From JAGLCW01 sp964427915 (GTDB lineage: Bacteria > Caldisericota > Caldisericia > UBA6126), in NCBI GenBank assembly GCA_964427915.1, contig CAYRWA010000030.1, positions 1 through 64,000 of the forward strand: a stretch of DNA of 64,000 nucleotides. Direction: 5' to 3'. The translations under genes and the position numbers were made by a program. The notes beneath the pieces are model-generated. The model was not told the origin of the DNA. It saw nothing but the letters and a program-made list of their open reading frames with translations, and did not search any database. Shown here piece by piece: positions 7,754-18,000 of the stretch (positions within the stretch are counted from its first letter, which is position 1; every line of letters starts with the position of its first letter).

Positions 7754-8953
7754 TCACACCTTCCTTTGTGTTTTGTTAAAATGAAACTTGTAAAACGAAA
7801 ACTTCTGAGGATAACTGACTTCTAAAAAAACATATCCATTGTCAGCAATAGAAAACTCTGTTTTCGTGGTTTCTATTGTATGTTTTCGCCAAATGATGTT
7901 GTCTAGCCAGCTTAGTTCAACGATCCCTTTTTGAAAAGAACGTGGTCTAATCTCGCTAGTTGGTCTATATCTTATGAGAAGATGGGAATAAAAGATATCT
8001 GTTTGTTCTATTTGGTATCCAAATATTTTTTTGGTGTGTAACAAATTTCCTGAAAGACCATATAGTTGAACATTTTTATGTGTTCCTACTAAAATAGTAT
8101 CTCTTTGATGGGAAAATGCTAAGGTTTGCAGTGCTTCTGTGCTAGTTCTTTCCCACAAAACAACTCCGTCAATATTGATCAGCAGGATGGTTGTTATCTC
8201 TGCATCCCCCTGCAGATGCGAAAAACTGATGCAAATATCTCCATTGTCATTGATGTCTTGCAAAAAGGGGTAGGGGTCAGAGGATGATTGATTGGAAAAA
8301 GAAACTTGCTTGTTCCAATGAACAAATCCATAGTAACTTATGCATTCAATTGTACCCTCTTCTGTGGTCCAAACAAGAAGTTTCCCATCGGGTGATGGGG
8401 TGATATGATATCGGACATGGGTCGTTGGAAGCTGCTTAGGTTCTTCTATGGAAACTCCTTCAGAATTTGTTAAAAAATAGATGCTTTCTAACTGTTTCAG
8501 AGAAGAAGCAAGATAACCAATTTTTCCATCCTGATAGACCCAGAAATTTTCAATATAATAGTTGTCCGGTTGGTAAAATTTCTCCCAACTAATTCTCTGT
8601 TCGACTAAGTCTATGCAATACACTGAATAACACCGTACAAGTAAAGATGCTTCATCAAAAGAGAACTGAAGATCGAGAATTGGAAAATCAAACTGGTGAG
8701 AGAAATGCTCCGCACCATCCTGGCTGTATACATGCACCATCCCATTTGTATCTCCAACTGCTACATAATTGCCTTTTGAGGATATTGTATGGGAGGCAAT
8801 AGGACAATCTATTTCAATGTGCCACATTTCTTCTAAAACTCCTTGGGCAAAAGAATGCCTAGAGTACTGAAAATAGAAGAATAGGCAAACGATCAATAGA
8901 ATAAGAATCATATAAAAAGGCAATGTGTTTGGTTTCATCCTTATTGTCTTCAT
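7754..8953 (-). CDS. Membrane-anchored beta-propeller protein, function unknown
   Basis: The protein (399 residues from this start) has one N-terminal membrane segment (LPFYMILILLIVCLFFYF) and then beta-rich repeats resembling WD40 or PQQ propellers, with motifs such as SSKGNYVAVGDTNGMVHVYS and SPDGKLLVWTTEEGTIECI. It probably forms a seven- or eight-bladed propeller outside the membrane. A good promoter ends so close to the ATG at 8953 that the mRNA would be leaderless or nearly so. The start could instead be ATG 8938 (MKPN); neither has a strong ribosome site. It is the first gene of a minus-strand run with the aminotransferase and thioredoxin-like genes. Confidence 0.7.
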   Translation of the reverse strand: MKTIRMKPNTLPFYMILILLIVCLFFYFQYSRHSFAQGVLEEMWHIEIDCPIASHTISSKGNYVAVGDTNGMVHVYSQDGAEHFSHQFDFPILDLQFSFDEASLLVRCYSVYCIDLVEQRISWEKFYQPDNYYIENFWVYQDGKIGYLASSLKQLESIYFLTNSEGVSIEEPKQLPTTHVRYHITPSPDGKLLVWTTEEGTIECISYYGFVHWNKQVSFSNQSSSDPYPFLQDINDNGDICISFSHLQGDAEITTILLINIDGVVLWERTSTEALQTLAFSHQRDTILVGTHKNVQLYGLSGNLLHTKKIFGYQIEQTDIFYSHLLIRYRPTSEIRPRSFQKGIVELSWLDNIIWRKHTIETTKTEFSIADNGYVFLEVSYPQKFSFYKFHFNKTQRKV

Positions 8954-8960
8954 TGAAATA

Positions 8961-8989
8961 ATTATAGGGGAAAAGAGTACCATTCTCAA
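8961..8989 (-). promoter_or_regulatory. Sigma-70-type promoter for the propeller operon
   Basis: On the minus strand TTGAGA (8984-8989) and a perfect TATAAT (8961-8966) are exactly 17 bases apart. The -10 box ends seven bases before ATG 8953, which places the transcript start on or next to the start codon. Confidence 0.8.
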
Positions 8990-9050
8990 TTGAAATTCTT
9001 ACAGCTTTATGAATAACTTTAAGAGTAGAATCATAAACAAAGGAATTGCC

Positions 9051-11201
9051 ATGATGGGACTATATTTTTTATTGGTATCACTGGTATCTGCTTGGATTGC
9101 TCTATATTTTTGCCTCCAATCAAACAGACATAAAGAAAAGTGGTTTTTCTTTTTTGTTACCATTACCACGCTGTCTGTTGTCATTTCTTTTGGATTGTAT
9201 CTGCAGGCCTTTGTACAGAATCAGTTTCAAGTAGTGAATGTATTCAATCATTCGAATATTGCAATGAGTTTAACGCAATTGGTGGCATGTTCTTGGTCGG
9301 GGCAATCTGGATCTTTGTTTTTATGGCTTCTGTTCACGCAGATAACCCTATTAATAGCTTTGAAAGATAAACTTTTGAAGAAAGAAATTAGTTTTTTTAT
9401 TTTGCTACTACACAGCTTGATACTTGTATTGCTTCTACAGTCACAACCGTTTCAGACACATTCCATGCAAGTCGTAGATGGCATAGGCATGAATCCTGTT
9501 TTAAGTCATCCTTTGATGGTCACGCATCCTCCTTTCGCTTTTCTTTCATACGCCTTTTTAGGATTGTATTTTAGTGTAGGCATGGGAGCTTTGCTGAAAA
9601 AACAAGAGTTTCACTGGATTCATCGCTATAACTATGCTTTGTATGTCGCCTTTTTGGGCCTTACAGTTACGATGGTGCTAGGATCTCTTTGGGCCTATGA
9701 AATAACCGGATGGGGGGGATATTGGTCGTTTGATCCTGTTGAGAGTGGATCTTTATCTCTTTGGTTTTTCGTACTTATGCTGCTTCATTTGTATCCATTT
9801 TTCCAAAAGTCCGGAAAAGGGCGAATATGGTTTTATCAGGTTCCGATATTTCTGGTATTCTCGATGTTTTATGTGAGTTTTTTGATTCGTTCAGGCCTTC
9901 TTGCCTCATTTACAGCTCATACCTATGCACAGGGAAGTTTAGTTGTTGTTTTATATGGTATTGTAGGAATACTTCTTATCATTCCGGGACTCTTTCTGTG
10001 GAAGACTTATCCCAAGTTATCTTTACCAGAAAAGCCAAAGATGCTTCTCAAGACGTATCCTGTGAAACACTTCATCATTATGTTCATGGGATTCTTAGCC
10101 TTTCTCTTGTTCCTACAAGTTACAATGCCCGTTTTTGCAAAACAAACAGAACTCGCTTCAGTTTTAACCAAAGTTTTCATCGGGTTTTTTCTTTTTGTTC
10201 TAACACTCTGTCTGTATCAAGTGTTTCGGAAAGAAAGTTGCGCTGGTGTTTTTTTACGAGCCAACGCTTTTTCTCTAACAGGCGTAATATTTGTACTTTG
10301 GCACTATCCTCAACTACAAGATGTATCCTATGGCATTTTGTGTCTATACGTCGTATATATTGGTTTTTTGTGGAGTTTTTATTGGGTTCTGCGAACTTTA
10401 CGAAATATTTCATTCCGTTCGGTGGGCTTATTGTTCGTACATTGTGCAGTAGGCCTCCTTTTGGTAGGAGTTTCTATAAATTCACCACTCCTATCGGCGC
10501 AGACCGTATTTCTAACTCCTGGACAAACTCATCAAGTAGGAGCTTATTTCTTTTCTCAAAAGAAAGAGCATAGCACTACCTCCATGTATTTGGGACAAAA
10601 GAAAACCTCTCTCATCGAATGTACTACCCCCACCAACAGAAAGAGAACCCTATATCCTTCTTTGTGGCACTATTCTCGCAACTTTCAAAATTACACCCTT
10701 CCTGTTCCCGCCATGCTGTTTCATTGGAAAGAGGACGTACAAATGATTCCTTTTGCAGAATCTGGCACTTTGTTACATACAAATCAAAGCGTGCAAAGAG
10801 ATGGCTATGAGTATAAATTGCTACGCTTAGAAACCAACGAACTAGAAAATGGTTTTGTTTTAGAAAAGGCTTCTTTGCAGATTAGCAAAAACAATCATGG
10901 GGGTGAGATTGAACAGTTTTCTTTGCAGAGAGTGGTTCATCCAAGCGGAAAGCAGCTGACTACTTCATCAGTCTATACAGAGATTTTACAGGACAATATC
11001 CACTGGGTTGATACCGTTGAAAAAGATTCCATCGTTGTTGTAACAGACAAGGACCGGATTCAAAATAAATACGAGATACGGTTAAAACCTGGTATGTTTT
11101 GGGTACGTAACTCGTATTGGCTCATGATCATTGGCGGCGTGTTTTTGTTGATATCTCTGCTAGAGATGTATTTAAAAAAAAGAAAAAAACTCGTACAATA
11201 A
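9051..11201 (+). CDS. ccmF: Cytochrome c-type biogenesis protein, CcmF-like
   Basis: A polytopic membrane protein of 716 residues from the heme-handling CcmF/CcsA family, which attaches heme to apocytochrome c. The tryptophan-rich heme motif reads GWGGYWSFDPVES, and the histidine motif VTHPPFAFLSY lies about 60 residues before it. Many hydrophobic segments are visible, with a large outside loop before the last membrane helix, as in CcmF. The ATG at 9051 is chosen because AAAGGA stands six bases upstream; the frame extends to 9009 without a ribosome site. No other Ccm or Ccs genes are visible here, although two exported thioredoxin-like genes lie on the other side of the divergent promoter region. 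Confidence 0.88.
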   Translation: MMGLYFLLVSLVSAWIALYFCLQSNRHKEKWFFFFVTITTLSVVISFGLYLQAFVQNQFQVVNVFNHSNIAMSLTQLVACSWSGQSGSLFLWLLFTQITLLIALKDKLLKKEISFFILLLHSLILVLLLQSQPFQTHSMQVVDGIGMNPVLSHPLMVTHPPFAFLSYAFLGLYFSVGMGALLKKQEFHWIHRYNYALYVAFLGLTVTMVLGSLWAYEITGWGGYWSFDPVESGSLSLWFFVLMLLHLYPFFQKSGKGRIWFYQVPIFLVFSMFYVSFLIRSGLLASFTAHTYAQGSLVVVLYGIVGILLIIPGLFLWKTYPKLSLPEKPKMLLKTYPVKHFIIMFMGFLAFLLFLQVTMPVFAKQTELASVLTKVFIGFFLFVLTLCLYQVFRKESCAGVFLRANAFSLTGVIFVLWHYPQLQDVSYGILCLYVVYIGFLWSFYWVLRTLRNISFRSVGLLFVHCAVGLLLVGVSINSPLLSAQTVFLTPGQTHQVGAYFFSQKKEHSTTSMYLGQKKTSLIECTTPTNRKRTLYPSLWHYSRNFQNYTLPVPAMLFHWKEDVQMIPFAESGTLLHTNQSVQRDGYEYKLLRLETNELENGFVLEKASLQISKNNHGGEIEQFSLQRVVHPSGKQLTTSSVYTEILQDNIHWVDTVEKDSIVVVTDKDRIQNKYEIRLKPGMFWVRNSYWLMIIGGVFLLISLLEMYLKKRKKLVQ

Positions 11202-11207
11202 ATATCT

Positions 11208-12098
11208 ATGAAAAATACAGCAAATAAACTTGACTTGAAACGAATGATTCGATTTGTTATGGGAGCCGTAGTATCGGTATTTTCTGGTTGGATTTTTAAA
11301 GAAATTTACACTACTCCCTATCTGCAAAAAGGAATACCTTTACAAGATGTCGATACCATCATTATGTTCTTTTGGACGTTTATTGGGGTTGGCATTGGCT
11401 TTGTTGTGGGCTTCTATATTTTTTTCTTTTTCATAGATTTAATCACCAAGAGTTATTCACAAATGAGAATACGGATGCGTGGGATGACCCATAAGAAATC
11501 ATATGTACTCGACAGTAGTGCAATTCTAGATGGGCGCATAGCAGATTTGGTGAAATTGGGGCTTTTCCCCTCATGGTTTTTCGTTTCTTCTATTACAATT
11601 GACGAGTTAAATCGATTAGCAAAAGTTAGCTCCGTGTATGCACGAAGAGTTGAAAAAGGAAGAAAAATCATCGACCGGCTAAAGCAAATGCTACAGAAGA
11701 AAATGCAAATTGTATCTTTTGTAGAACCTCCTAAATCCATCCGCGACCATATTGTTTCTTTGGCAAAGATGACAAAGTCTTCTATCATCACGCTTGATGT
11801 TAACCTAACCGACGAGGCTAGAGTCCAAGGCATTCCGGTTATTAATATTAACGAGCTTGCTTTGGCATTCCGTCTCCAGTTGGTACATGGGGATATCTTG
11901 GCATTGCACCTAAACAGACCTGGCAAAGAGAAGAATCAAGCAGTAGGATATCTTGACGACGGGATGATGGTTATTGTCGAGAATGGCATTCACCATCTCC
12001 ACAAAAATGTTGAGGTAGAATGTATGTCTGTGTTGCAATCAACTGCTGGGAAAATTGTATTTGGAAAGTTTATTAAGGAACTTGATGAACCATCATAA
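11208..12098 (+). CDS. yacL: PIN-TRAM membrane protein, YacL family
   Basis: The 296-residue protein has two N-terminal membrane helices, then a PIN-type nuclease domain with spaced acidic residues (VLDSSAILDGRI, ITIDEL, IITLDVNLTDEA) and a C-terminal TRAM RNA-binding domain of about 60 residues. YacL-type proteins are thought to be membrane-tethered ribonucleases; the substrate is unknown. The gene follows ccmF by six bases and overlaps the ispDF start. The yacL-ispD-ispF order is the same as in Bacillus subtilis. Confidence 0.9.
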   Translation: MKNTANKLDLKRMIRFVMGAVVSVFSGWIFKEIYTTPYLQKGIPLQDVDTIIMFFWTFIGVGIGFVVGFYIFFFFIDLITKSYSQMRIRMRGMTHKKSYVLDSSAILDGRIADLVKLGLFPSWFFVSSITIDELNRLAKVSSVYARRVEKGRKIIDRLKQMLQKKMQIVSFVEPPKSIRDHIVSLAKMTKSSIITLDVNLTDEARVQGIPVININELALAFRLQLVHGDILALHLNRPGKEKNQAVGYLDDGMMVIVENGIHHLHKNVEVECMSVLQSTAGKIVFGKFIKELDEPS

Positions 12099-13251
12099 AG
12101 CTAGCTGTGTTATTGTAGGAGGGGGAAGTGGTTCACGATTTTCTACATCAGAATCAAAACTTCATGTGTTACTGGCTGGTAAACCAGTTTACGTTTCATC
12201 CCTCCAAAACTTTGTTCACGACGATAGAATAGAAGAAATTGTGCTGGTGGGTTCTTTTCATCATAATGATATAGAAACGTGGTTTCCTTCTCATCGAAAG
12301 ATACAGGTAGTAAAGGAAGGAGAAACAAGAACAAGAAGTGTTTGGAATGGACTACAAAAATGTATTTCTTCTTCCGAATGGGTTTTCATCCATGATGCTG
12401 CTAGACCTTTTGTTCCTCCTGCCGTTATAGATTCATTGTTTATGGCTTCAGAAGAGGAGTCTATTAAAGGAGTGATTCCTGTTCTTCCTGTCTACGATTC
12501 CTTGAAAAAAGTAAGAGATGGGACTGTCTGTGAAACTGTCTCTAAAAAGGGTGTTGTTCGAGCACAAACTCCGCAGTTTTATCATAGGAAAACGTTACTC
12601 GATGCATATGAAAAAAATAATGTTTCATGGGAAGATGAGACTGAACTTCTTCTCCATTGCTGCCCATCCATATCCATAAAATATGTTCCTGGATCCTATT
12701 TTTCTGAGAAAATTACTGATCCAACCACGAGAGAGTTTTTAGAAAAGCTTTCTATAACAAATCCAAAAGTTGGTATAGGGTGGGATTTTCATCCTTTCGA
12801 GCAGGGCAGAGATCTTGTTCTAGGAGGCGTTTGTTTTCCTCACCATATAGGACTTGAGGGAGATTCCGATGGCGACGTAGTGGTTCACGCTGTAATCGAT
12901 GCTATTCTTGGTGCTATTGGAATGGGTGATATTGGCTCTTACTTTGGTGTTAAAAAACCATCTTTGATGGGAATCCGTAGTTTATCCCTATTAGGTAAAC
13001 TCAGAACCGCAACAATGCCATTTTTTTGGGAAGTTGGTAATATTGACATAACTATTGTATGCAAAACGCCTCATATTCACCCTCATGTACACGAAATGAA
13101 AAAAAACATTGCGGGTGCACTACGAATATCAGAGAATACTGTAAACGTTAAGGCCACAACCGATAAAGGAATGGATTCTGCAGGCCAAGGCAAAGGAATT
13201 CGAGCGGTTGCGATAGCCAACATTCTACAAATGGAGGTATTTCATGGGTAA
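12085..13251 (+). CDS. ispDF: Fused IspD-IspF of the MEP isoprenoid pathway
   Basis: One protein of 388 residues carries two non-consecutive steps of the MEP pathway. The N-terminal half is IspD (2-C-methyl-D-erythritol 4-phosphate cytidylyltransferase): IVGGGSGSRFS near the start and HDAARPFVPP at about residue 100. The C-terminal half from about residue 228 is IspF (MECDP synthase): GIGWDFHPFEQGRDLVLGG with the metal-binding Asp and His, and SDGDVVVHAVIDAILGAIG with the third ligand His. A KATTDKGMDSAGQGKGI segment closes the IspF domain. ATG at 12085 has AAGGA five bases upstream and overlaps yacL. Fused IspDF enzymes are known in several bacterial groups. Confidence 0.94.
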   Translation: MNHHKASCVIVGGGSGSRFSTSESKLHVLLAGKPVYVSSLQNFVHDDRIEEIVLVGSFHHNDIETWFPSHRKIQVVKEGETRTRSVWNGLQKCISSSEWVFIHDAARPFVPPAVIDSLFMASEEESIKGVIPVLPVYDSLKKVRDGTVCETVSKKGVVRAQTPQFYHRKTLLDAYEKNNVSWEDETELLLHCCPSISIKYVPGSYFSEKITDPTTREFLEKLSITNPKVGIGWDFHPFEQGRDLVLGGVCFPHHIGLEGDSDGDVVVHAVIDAILGAIGMGDIGSYFGVKKPSLMGIRSLSLLGKLRTATMPFFWEVGNIDITIVCKTPHIHPHVHEMKKNIAGALRISENTVNVKATTDKGMDSAGQGKGIRAVAIANILQMEVFHG

Positions 13252-13711
13252 TGATAAAACCGAAGCCTTGTATCAAGTAGAGAAGTTGATAAAAATAATG
13301 AAAGAGAATTCTACAAAAAAAGTTCACATTGAGACCAAAGACTGGAAGATTAGTATTGAGCAGAAAGAAAATAGTCAAATGGAGATTGTTAAATCTGTGA
13401 TGTCTAACGAAGATTCTTCCAAGGACGATACTCACGGACAGAAGCATAGCAGCGTGCATATTGTAACAGCACCTCTAGTGGGAACCTTTTATCGATCTTC
13501 ATCTCCAGAGCAAGAACCTTATGTAGAAATCGGTGATATAGTAGAGACAGGACAAGTGCTATGTCTAGTAGAAGCAATGAAAGTCATGAACGAGATACAC
13601 GCAGATATAGACGGAGTAGTGACGAAAATTGTAGTAGCCAATGGCGATATGGTTGAATATGGCCAACCTCTGTTCGAGATTGAACCACAGGACTCTAATG
13701 ATGAAACATAA
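13244..13711 (+). CDS. accB: Biotin carboxyl carrier protein
   Basis: This is the biotin-bearing subunit of acetyl-CoA carboxylase, 155 residues. The C-terminal biotinyl domain (about 75-150) carries the biotin attachment motif EAMKVMNEI. The middle is a polar linker and the N-terminus a short helix, the usual AccB layout. It overlaps ispDF by eight bases and accC by 11-14 bases, so translation is coupled. The carboxyltransferase genes accA and accD are not in this window, so the pair could also serve another biotin-dependent carboxylase. Confidence 0.94.
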   Translation: MGNDKTEALYQVEKLIKIMKENSTKKVHIETKDWKISIEQKENSQMEIVKSVMSNEDSSKDDTHGQKHSSVHIVTAPLVGTFYRSSSPEQEPYVEIGDIVETGQVLCLVEAMKVMNEIHADIDGVVTKIVVANGDMVEYGQPLFEIEPQDSNDET

Positions 13712-15047
13712 TATTCGTCGAATACTGATTGCAAATCGAGGAGAAATTGCACTCCGTATTCTTCGGGCATGCAAAGAAATGCAAATTGAATCCGTGTTAG
13801 TTTACTCAGAAGCTGATGCTGACTCATTACCAGTCAAGTATGCTGACATTTCTGTATGCATCGGACCGGCCAATCCCTCAATGAGTTATCTCAACTTCTC
13901 TCAAATTATTACCGTTGCTACATTAATGGAAGTAGATGCTATTCACCCAGGATATGGGTTTCTGTCTGAAAATGCTACTTTCGCTACTATTTGTCAAGAT
14001 TATGGGCTATTGTTTGTTGGTCCAACCCCCGATTCTTTGATTAATTGTTCCAACAAGGCGCACGTACGGAGTATTGCAAAAAGTGTTCAAGTTCCTATTT
14101 TGCCAGGAACAGAGAAGCCTTTACAGGATATTCAAGATGCCTTGAGAGCTGCCGAGAGCATTGGGTATCCACTGCTGTTAAAGGCATCTATGGGAGGCGG
14201 TGGCCGTGGCATACGAAGAGTTGATTCCAAACAACAACTAACGGACTATTTTCCGATTGTGCAAAGGGAGTCGTTTGCTTCCTTCGGATCGGATGAAATA
14301 TATATGGAGAAATTGCTACTTCACCCTAGGCATATTGAAGTGCAAATCTTTGGTGACGGAAAAGGCAATGTCATTCATTTAGGAACCCGAGAGTGTTCTA
14401 TCCAAAGAAAACACCAAAAAATTATAGAAGAATCTCCTACTTGCGGCTTACGTAAAGAAAAAGAATCGTTGCTAGTAAAGGCTGCTGTTTGTTTAGGGGA
14501 AAAATTACAGTATAAGAATGCCGGCACTTGTGAGTTTATCACAGATAATGACGGCAATTTCTATTTTCTAGAAATTAACACCCGTATTCAAGTTGAACAT
14601 CCAGTGACAGAAGAAACAACAGGGATCGACATTGTCAAAATGCAAATCCAAGTTGCACAAACTGATGCTTTACCATTGCTGCAAAGTGAGATTCACCAAT
14701 CAGGTTGGGCCATGGAATTTCGCATTGTAGCTGAAAATCCAGAAACCTTTGTTCCTTGTGCTGGGAAGATTGATTTTGTTCATTTCCCGGCTGGTCGAGG
14801 TGTACGGATGGATTCTCATGTATACTCTGGGTATGTAGTTCCTGCTTCTTATGATTCGCTGCTTGCTAAAATGATTATTCATGGAGCTAATCGCAAGGAA
14901 GTACTTACAACCGCGAAAAGAGCTTTGCAAGAATTTACCATCCAGGGAGTTCAAACCAATATTCCATTGTTACTAAAAGTGTTGGAACATCCGGAATATC
15001 AAAAAGGGTCTATTAGCACCTCTTTTTTAGAACAGTATATCCTGTAA
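13701..15047 (+). CDS. accC: Biotin carboxylase
   Basis: AccC uses ATP and bicarbonate to carboxylate biotin on AccB. The 448 residues match the length of E. coli AccC. Visible motifs are the N-terminal RILIANRGEIALRIL, the ATP-grasp glycine-rich loop ASMGGGGRGIRRV, the HPRHIEVQIFGD segment, and the catalytic EINTRIQVEHPVTE. The ATG at 13701, or the one three bases upstream, lies within the accB end and is preceded by AGGA. The gene converges with the SBBP-propeller gene; I see no hairpin in the 22 bases between them. Confidence 0.96.
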   Translation: MKHNIRRILIANRGEIALRILRACKEMQIESVLVYSEADADSLPVKYADISVCIGPANPSMSYLNFSQIITVATLMEVDAIHPGYGFLSENATFATICQDYGLLFVGPTPDSLINCSNKAHVRSIAKSVQVPILPGTEKPLQDIQDALRAAESIGYPLLLKASMGGGGRGIRRVDSKQQLTDYFPIVQRESFASFGSDEIYMEKLLLHPRHIEVQIFGDGKGNVIHLGTRECSIQRKHQKIIEESPTCGLRKEKESLLVKAAVCLGEKLQYKNAGTCEFITDNDGNFYFLEINTRIQVEHPVTEETTGIDIVKMQIQVAQTDALPLLQSEIHQSGWAMEFRIVAENPETFVPCAGKIDFVHFPAGRGVRMDSHVYSGYVVPASYDSLLAKMIIHGANRKEVLTTAKRALQEFTIQGVQTNIPLLLKVLEHPEYQKGSISTSFLEQYIL

Positions 15048-15069
15048 TGTGGAGAATGAAAACTAACAA

Positions 15070-18000
15070 CTAAAAGGTCTCAATGTTGTTTTCAAATACA
15101 TACTTAACTTTCTCTGCCCATTCCAAAAACGATACTGCATGCTCCTTTGTGAATTGCTTTGAAAACCAGTATATGTCAGTATCATTGTTTTGAATTCCAA
15201 GCCCAATTTTTTGTAACTGTAGAGAAATGGCGTATAGGTAGCTATTAGGATCATTCTGTGGAAAGCGAAAATAACCATGATACCTTTGAATAGAGGAAAT
15301 ATATCGTACATCCTCTTCCGAAAGAGATAAATGCTGTTCAAAAAAAGGAGAGGAAAATGCAATGGGGAAACATTCTTCGGTTGGAGAAGTGGCGGCTAGC
15401 TTGTCTTGCAAAACTACAAAACCATCGGCGATATTGGACTGGATACCCAAGGGCGTATTTGTATAAATTCTACTTCCTGTGTCGAGTGCACAATTGTAGA
15501 TACATGTACCAATGCATTGATCTTTTTGGAAAATCCCGCCCCAGTACACATATGGTTCTCCTGGGAGACATTGTGCTTCGGTCCAATAATACCCACTAAA
15601 CTTTTCGGTGTTTGCATTGTGATTGGAAGGGTAATTGACGGGCAAACCTGGTTCGTAACAATGCCAATATGGCAGATACTTACTACCAGAAGAAGTAAAT
15701 AGAGCCAATCCTAAACCGGAACCAACATAGGCATTGGTTGTAATTTGTTGAATACCCCTTCCAGCATCGAAAGTAACTAAAGAGTTATCAAAATGATATG
15801 CATCGGGGTATGATTCGTGCACAATCAGGGCAAACGATAATTCTGCAGGGAAATGGTCAGGAAGAAAGTTTGTTAACTCATTCTGGATGTAAGTAGCAAT
15901 GATCTTTTCAGTGCGACCACCCCTTTTCCCTTCAACAGAGGGGGATATGGGCTGAGTGAGGGTCGCAAGGTGGCTTTGGTTTTTGAGAGAGAATGAATAA
16001 CTTTTTACATTGATCCAGCCAACCGTTTCATCGGTAGGGTCTTGGATTTTTATATACCATTCTTTAAAGTTAGGCGTGATTATTTGTAATTTGTCGTTTA
16101 CAAGCAATGGTTCCACAACCCAATTTTTGGGGAGTAGCTTGATGGGTTTTTTTTGTAAATCTATAAAACATTGGTCTAAAGCAATTGCAGTTTCTCTGTC
16201 CAATAGACCTGTAGGTGCAATGTGGTGGAGAATCTGAAATTTTTCTAGAGCTTTTTTTGTGTAATATCCAAAATAGGTGGTTTCTTCTCCTTCAAAGCCA
16301 GCTTCACGGGAATTTTTGTGCAGCTGCGTTCGTGGATTTGTATTAAGAATCATTTGCAGGTAGGCAATAAAAGGGGAAGAAAATTCTATTTGTATTGTGG
16401 AAGAGGTACTGTCAACGGCGTCCAAGAAAGAAAAATTATTAGGAATAGTGCGGAATGCATTGTTTTTGAGGGGATCTTTCACGACAAACGCCCCAAAAGG
16501 TCTATCTATTGAGAATAGTGGATGAGCAAGAAAGCAGGAAGATGTTCGAGGGGAGGAAGCGATATGTAAAAAGGTTTCTTTCGTATCGTCATGAATACCA
16601 GCGATATATAAATTGTTGTAAAAATCAATCCCTATTCCTCCAGCAATGTCGAACTCATTAGTGCCTACATAACTTGAGTAAACAATTGAATCAATGTGAG
16701 TGTTAATGTGCATAAAGAAAATGTCTTGTTGTTTCTGAAGCATTGGAAATTCAGCTTGGACAGTGATAGGAAAATCTTCTGATAAAGTATTGCCAGTTAC
16801 GTATACGTTTCCCCAATGATCGGTGATAAGGTCGGTTACTTCATCCTGCGAAGAACCTCCAATATAGGAAGATGACAAGAGCTTTGATCCTGCACCGTTC
16901 ATTTTTGAGATAAAACCATCCTGGTCACCCCCTAGGTTGTTTTGTACATGACGAGAAGAACACGGGAAAGAGGAGGAATTTGTAGTACCAGCAACGAAAA
17001 CATTGCCTTCCCAATCACAGGCGATAGCTTTGCCAATATCAAAGGAATCACCCCCTAGGAACGTACAAAAGATCATGTGGTTTCCATCGGGAGTAAAGCG
17101 AATGACAAATGCATCTTTTTCTCCGTTGTGAGATGTGTCATAGGCGAGAGGAGTGACAGGGAAATCATGAGAATATGTATACCCAGTAATGTAAATGTTT
17201 TGTAATGAGTCCAGGGATAGACCCATACTAACGTCCCATTGAGAACCACCAACAAGGGTGCTGTTGAGGATGCTACAATCGCCAGTATCGATGCAAACAA
17301 CAAAAGCATTGCTCTGATAAGCCTCTTGGTTCGGTGAGACAAAACGTTTCGTAGTTGGGAAATCAGAGGAGGTGGTATATCCTGTAATCAGAACATCTTG
17401 GCGTGCATTGACTTTGATATCTAGAGCGGCATCATTGTCTGAACCCCCCAAAAGTAGCGCTTTGGATGATTGGTCTGAGGGATTGTAGATGAGAGTAAAA
17501 ACATTTGTATCTTGAGAACTCTGGCTTGAGGATAGATTTCTTGTAAAAGGAAAATCCTTTGAATCTGTGGTCCCGCAGCAATATACAAGACCATCGTTTG
17601 AAACGTCAATACCCATCACTTCTTCCCACCCAGACCCGCCAAATAGAATGCATTCTGCAATAGTTCCATCTTTGCGATATCGTTTAATATATGCATCGTA
17701 GTTTTCTTTTATGGATTGTATTTCTTGTGATTGACTAGCAGGAGATAAAACTGCTCCTCCCACCCAAGAATCTCCAAGGGGGTTTGTGTGAATGGTCTGA
17801 AGAGTTGCTTTACCAGTTTCATCGCTTGTAGATTTGTTATCATAAGAGTCTATGGTGACCGTAGATTGCAATGATTTGGCTAGAATTGTAGAGGGCTCTT
17901 TTGAAGGATCTTTTTGTAGAGTATTTAGAAAAGTCATCAGATCTTCTTTTTGGGATGAATAGGGAGAGAGAGTGATGGAACAAGAGAGGCTGTCTTGCTC

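Noticed and set aside
9761..10573. A 270-codon plus-strand frame inside ccmF
   Set aside because: It is a shadow of ccmF in another frame, Ser/Cys/Phe-rich without domain motifs.
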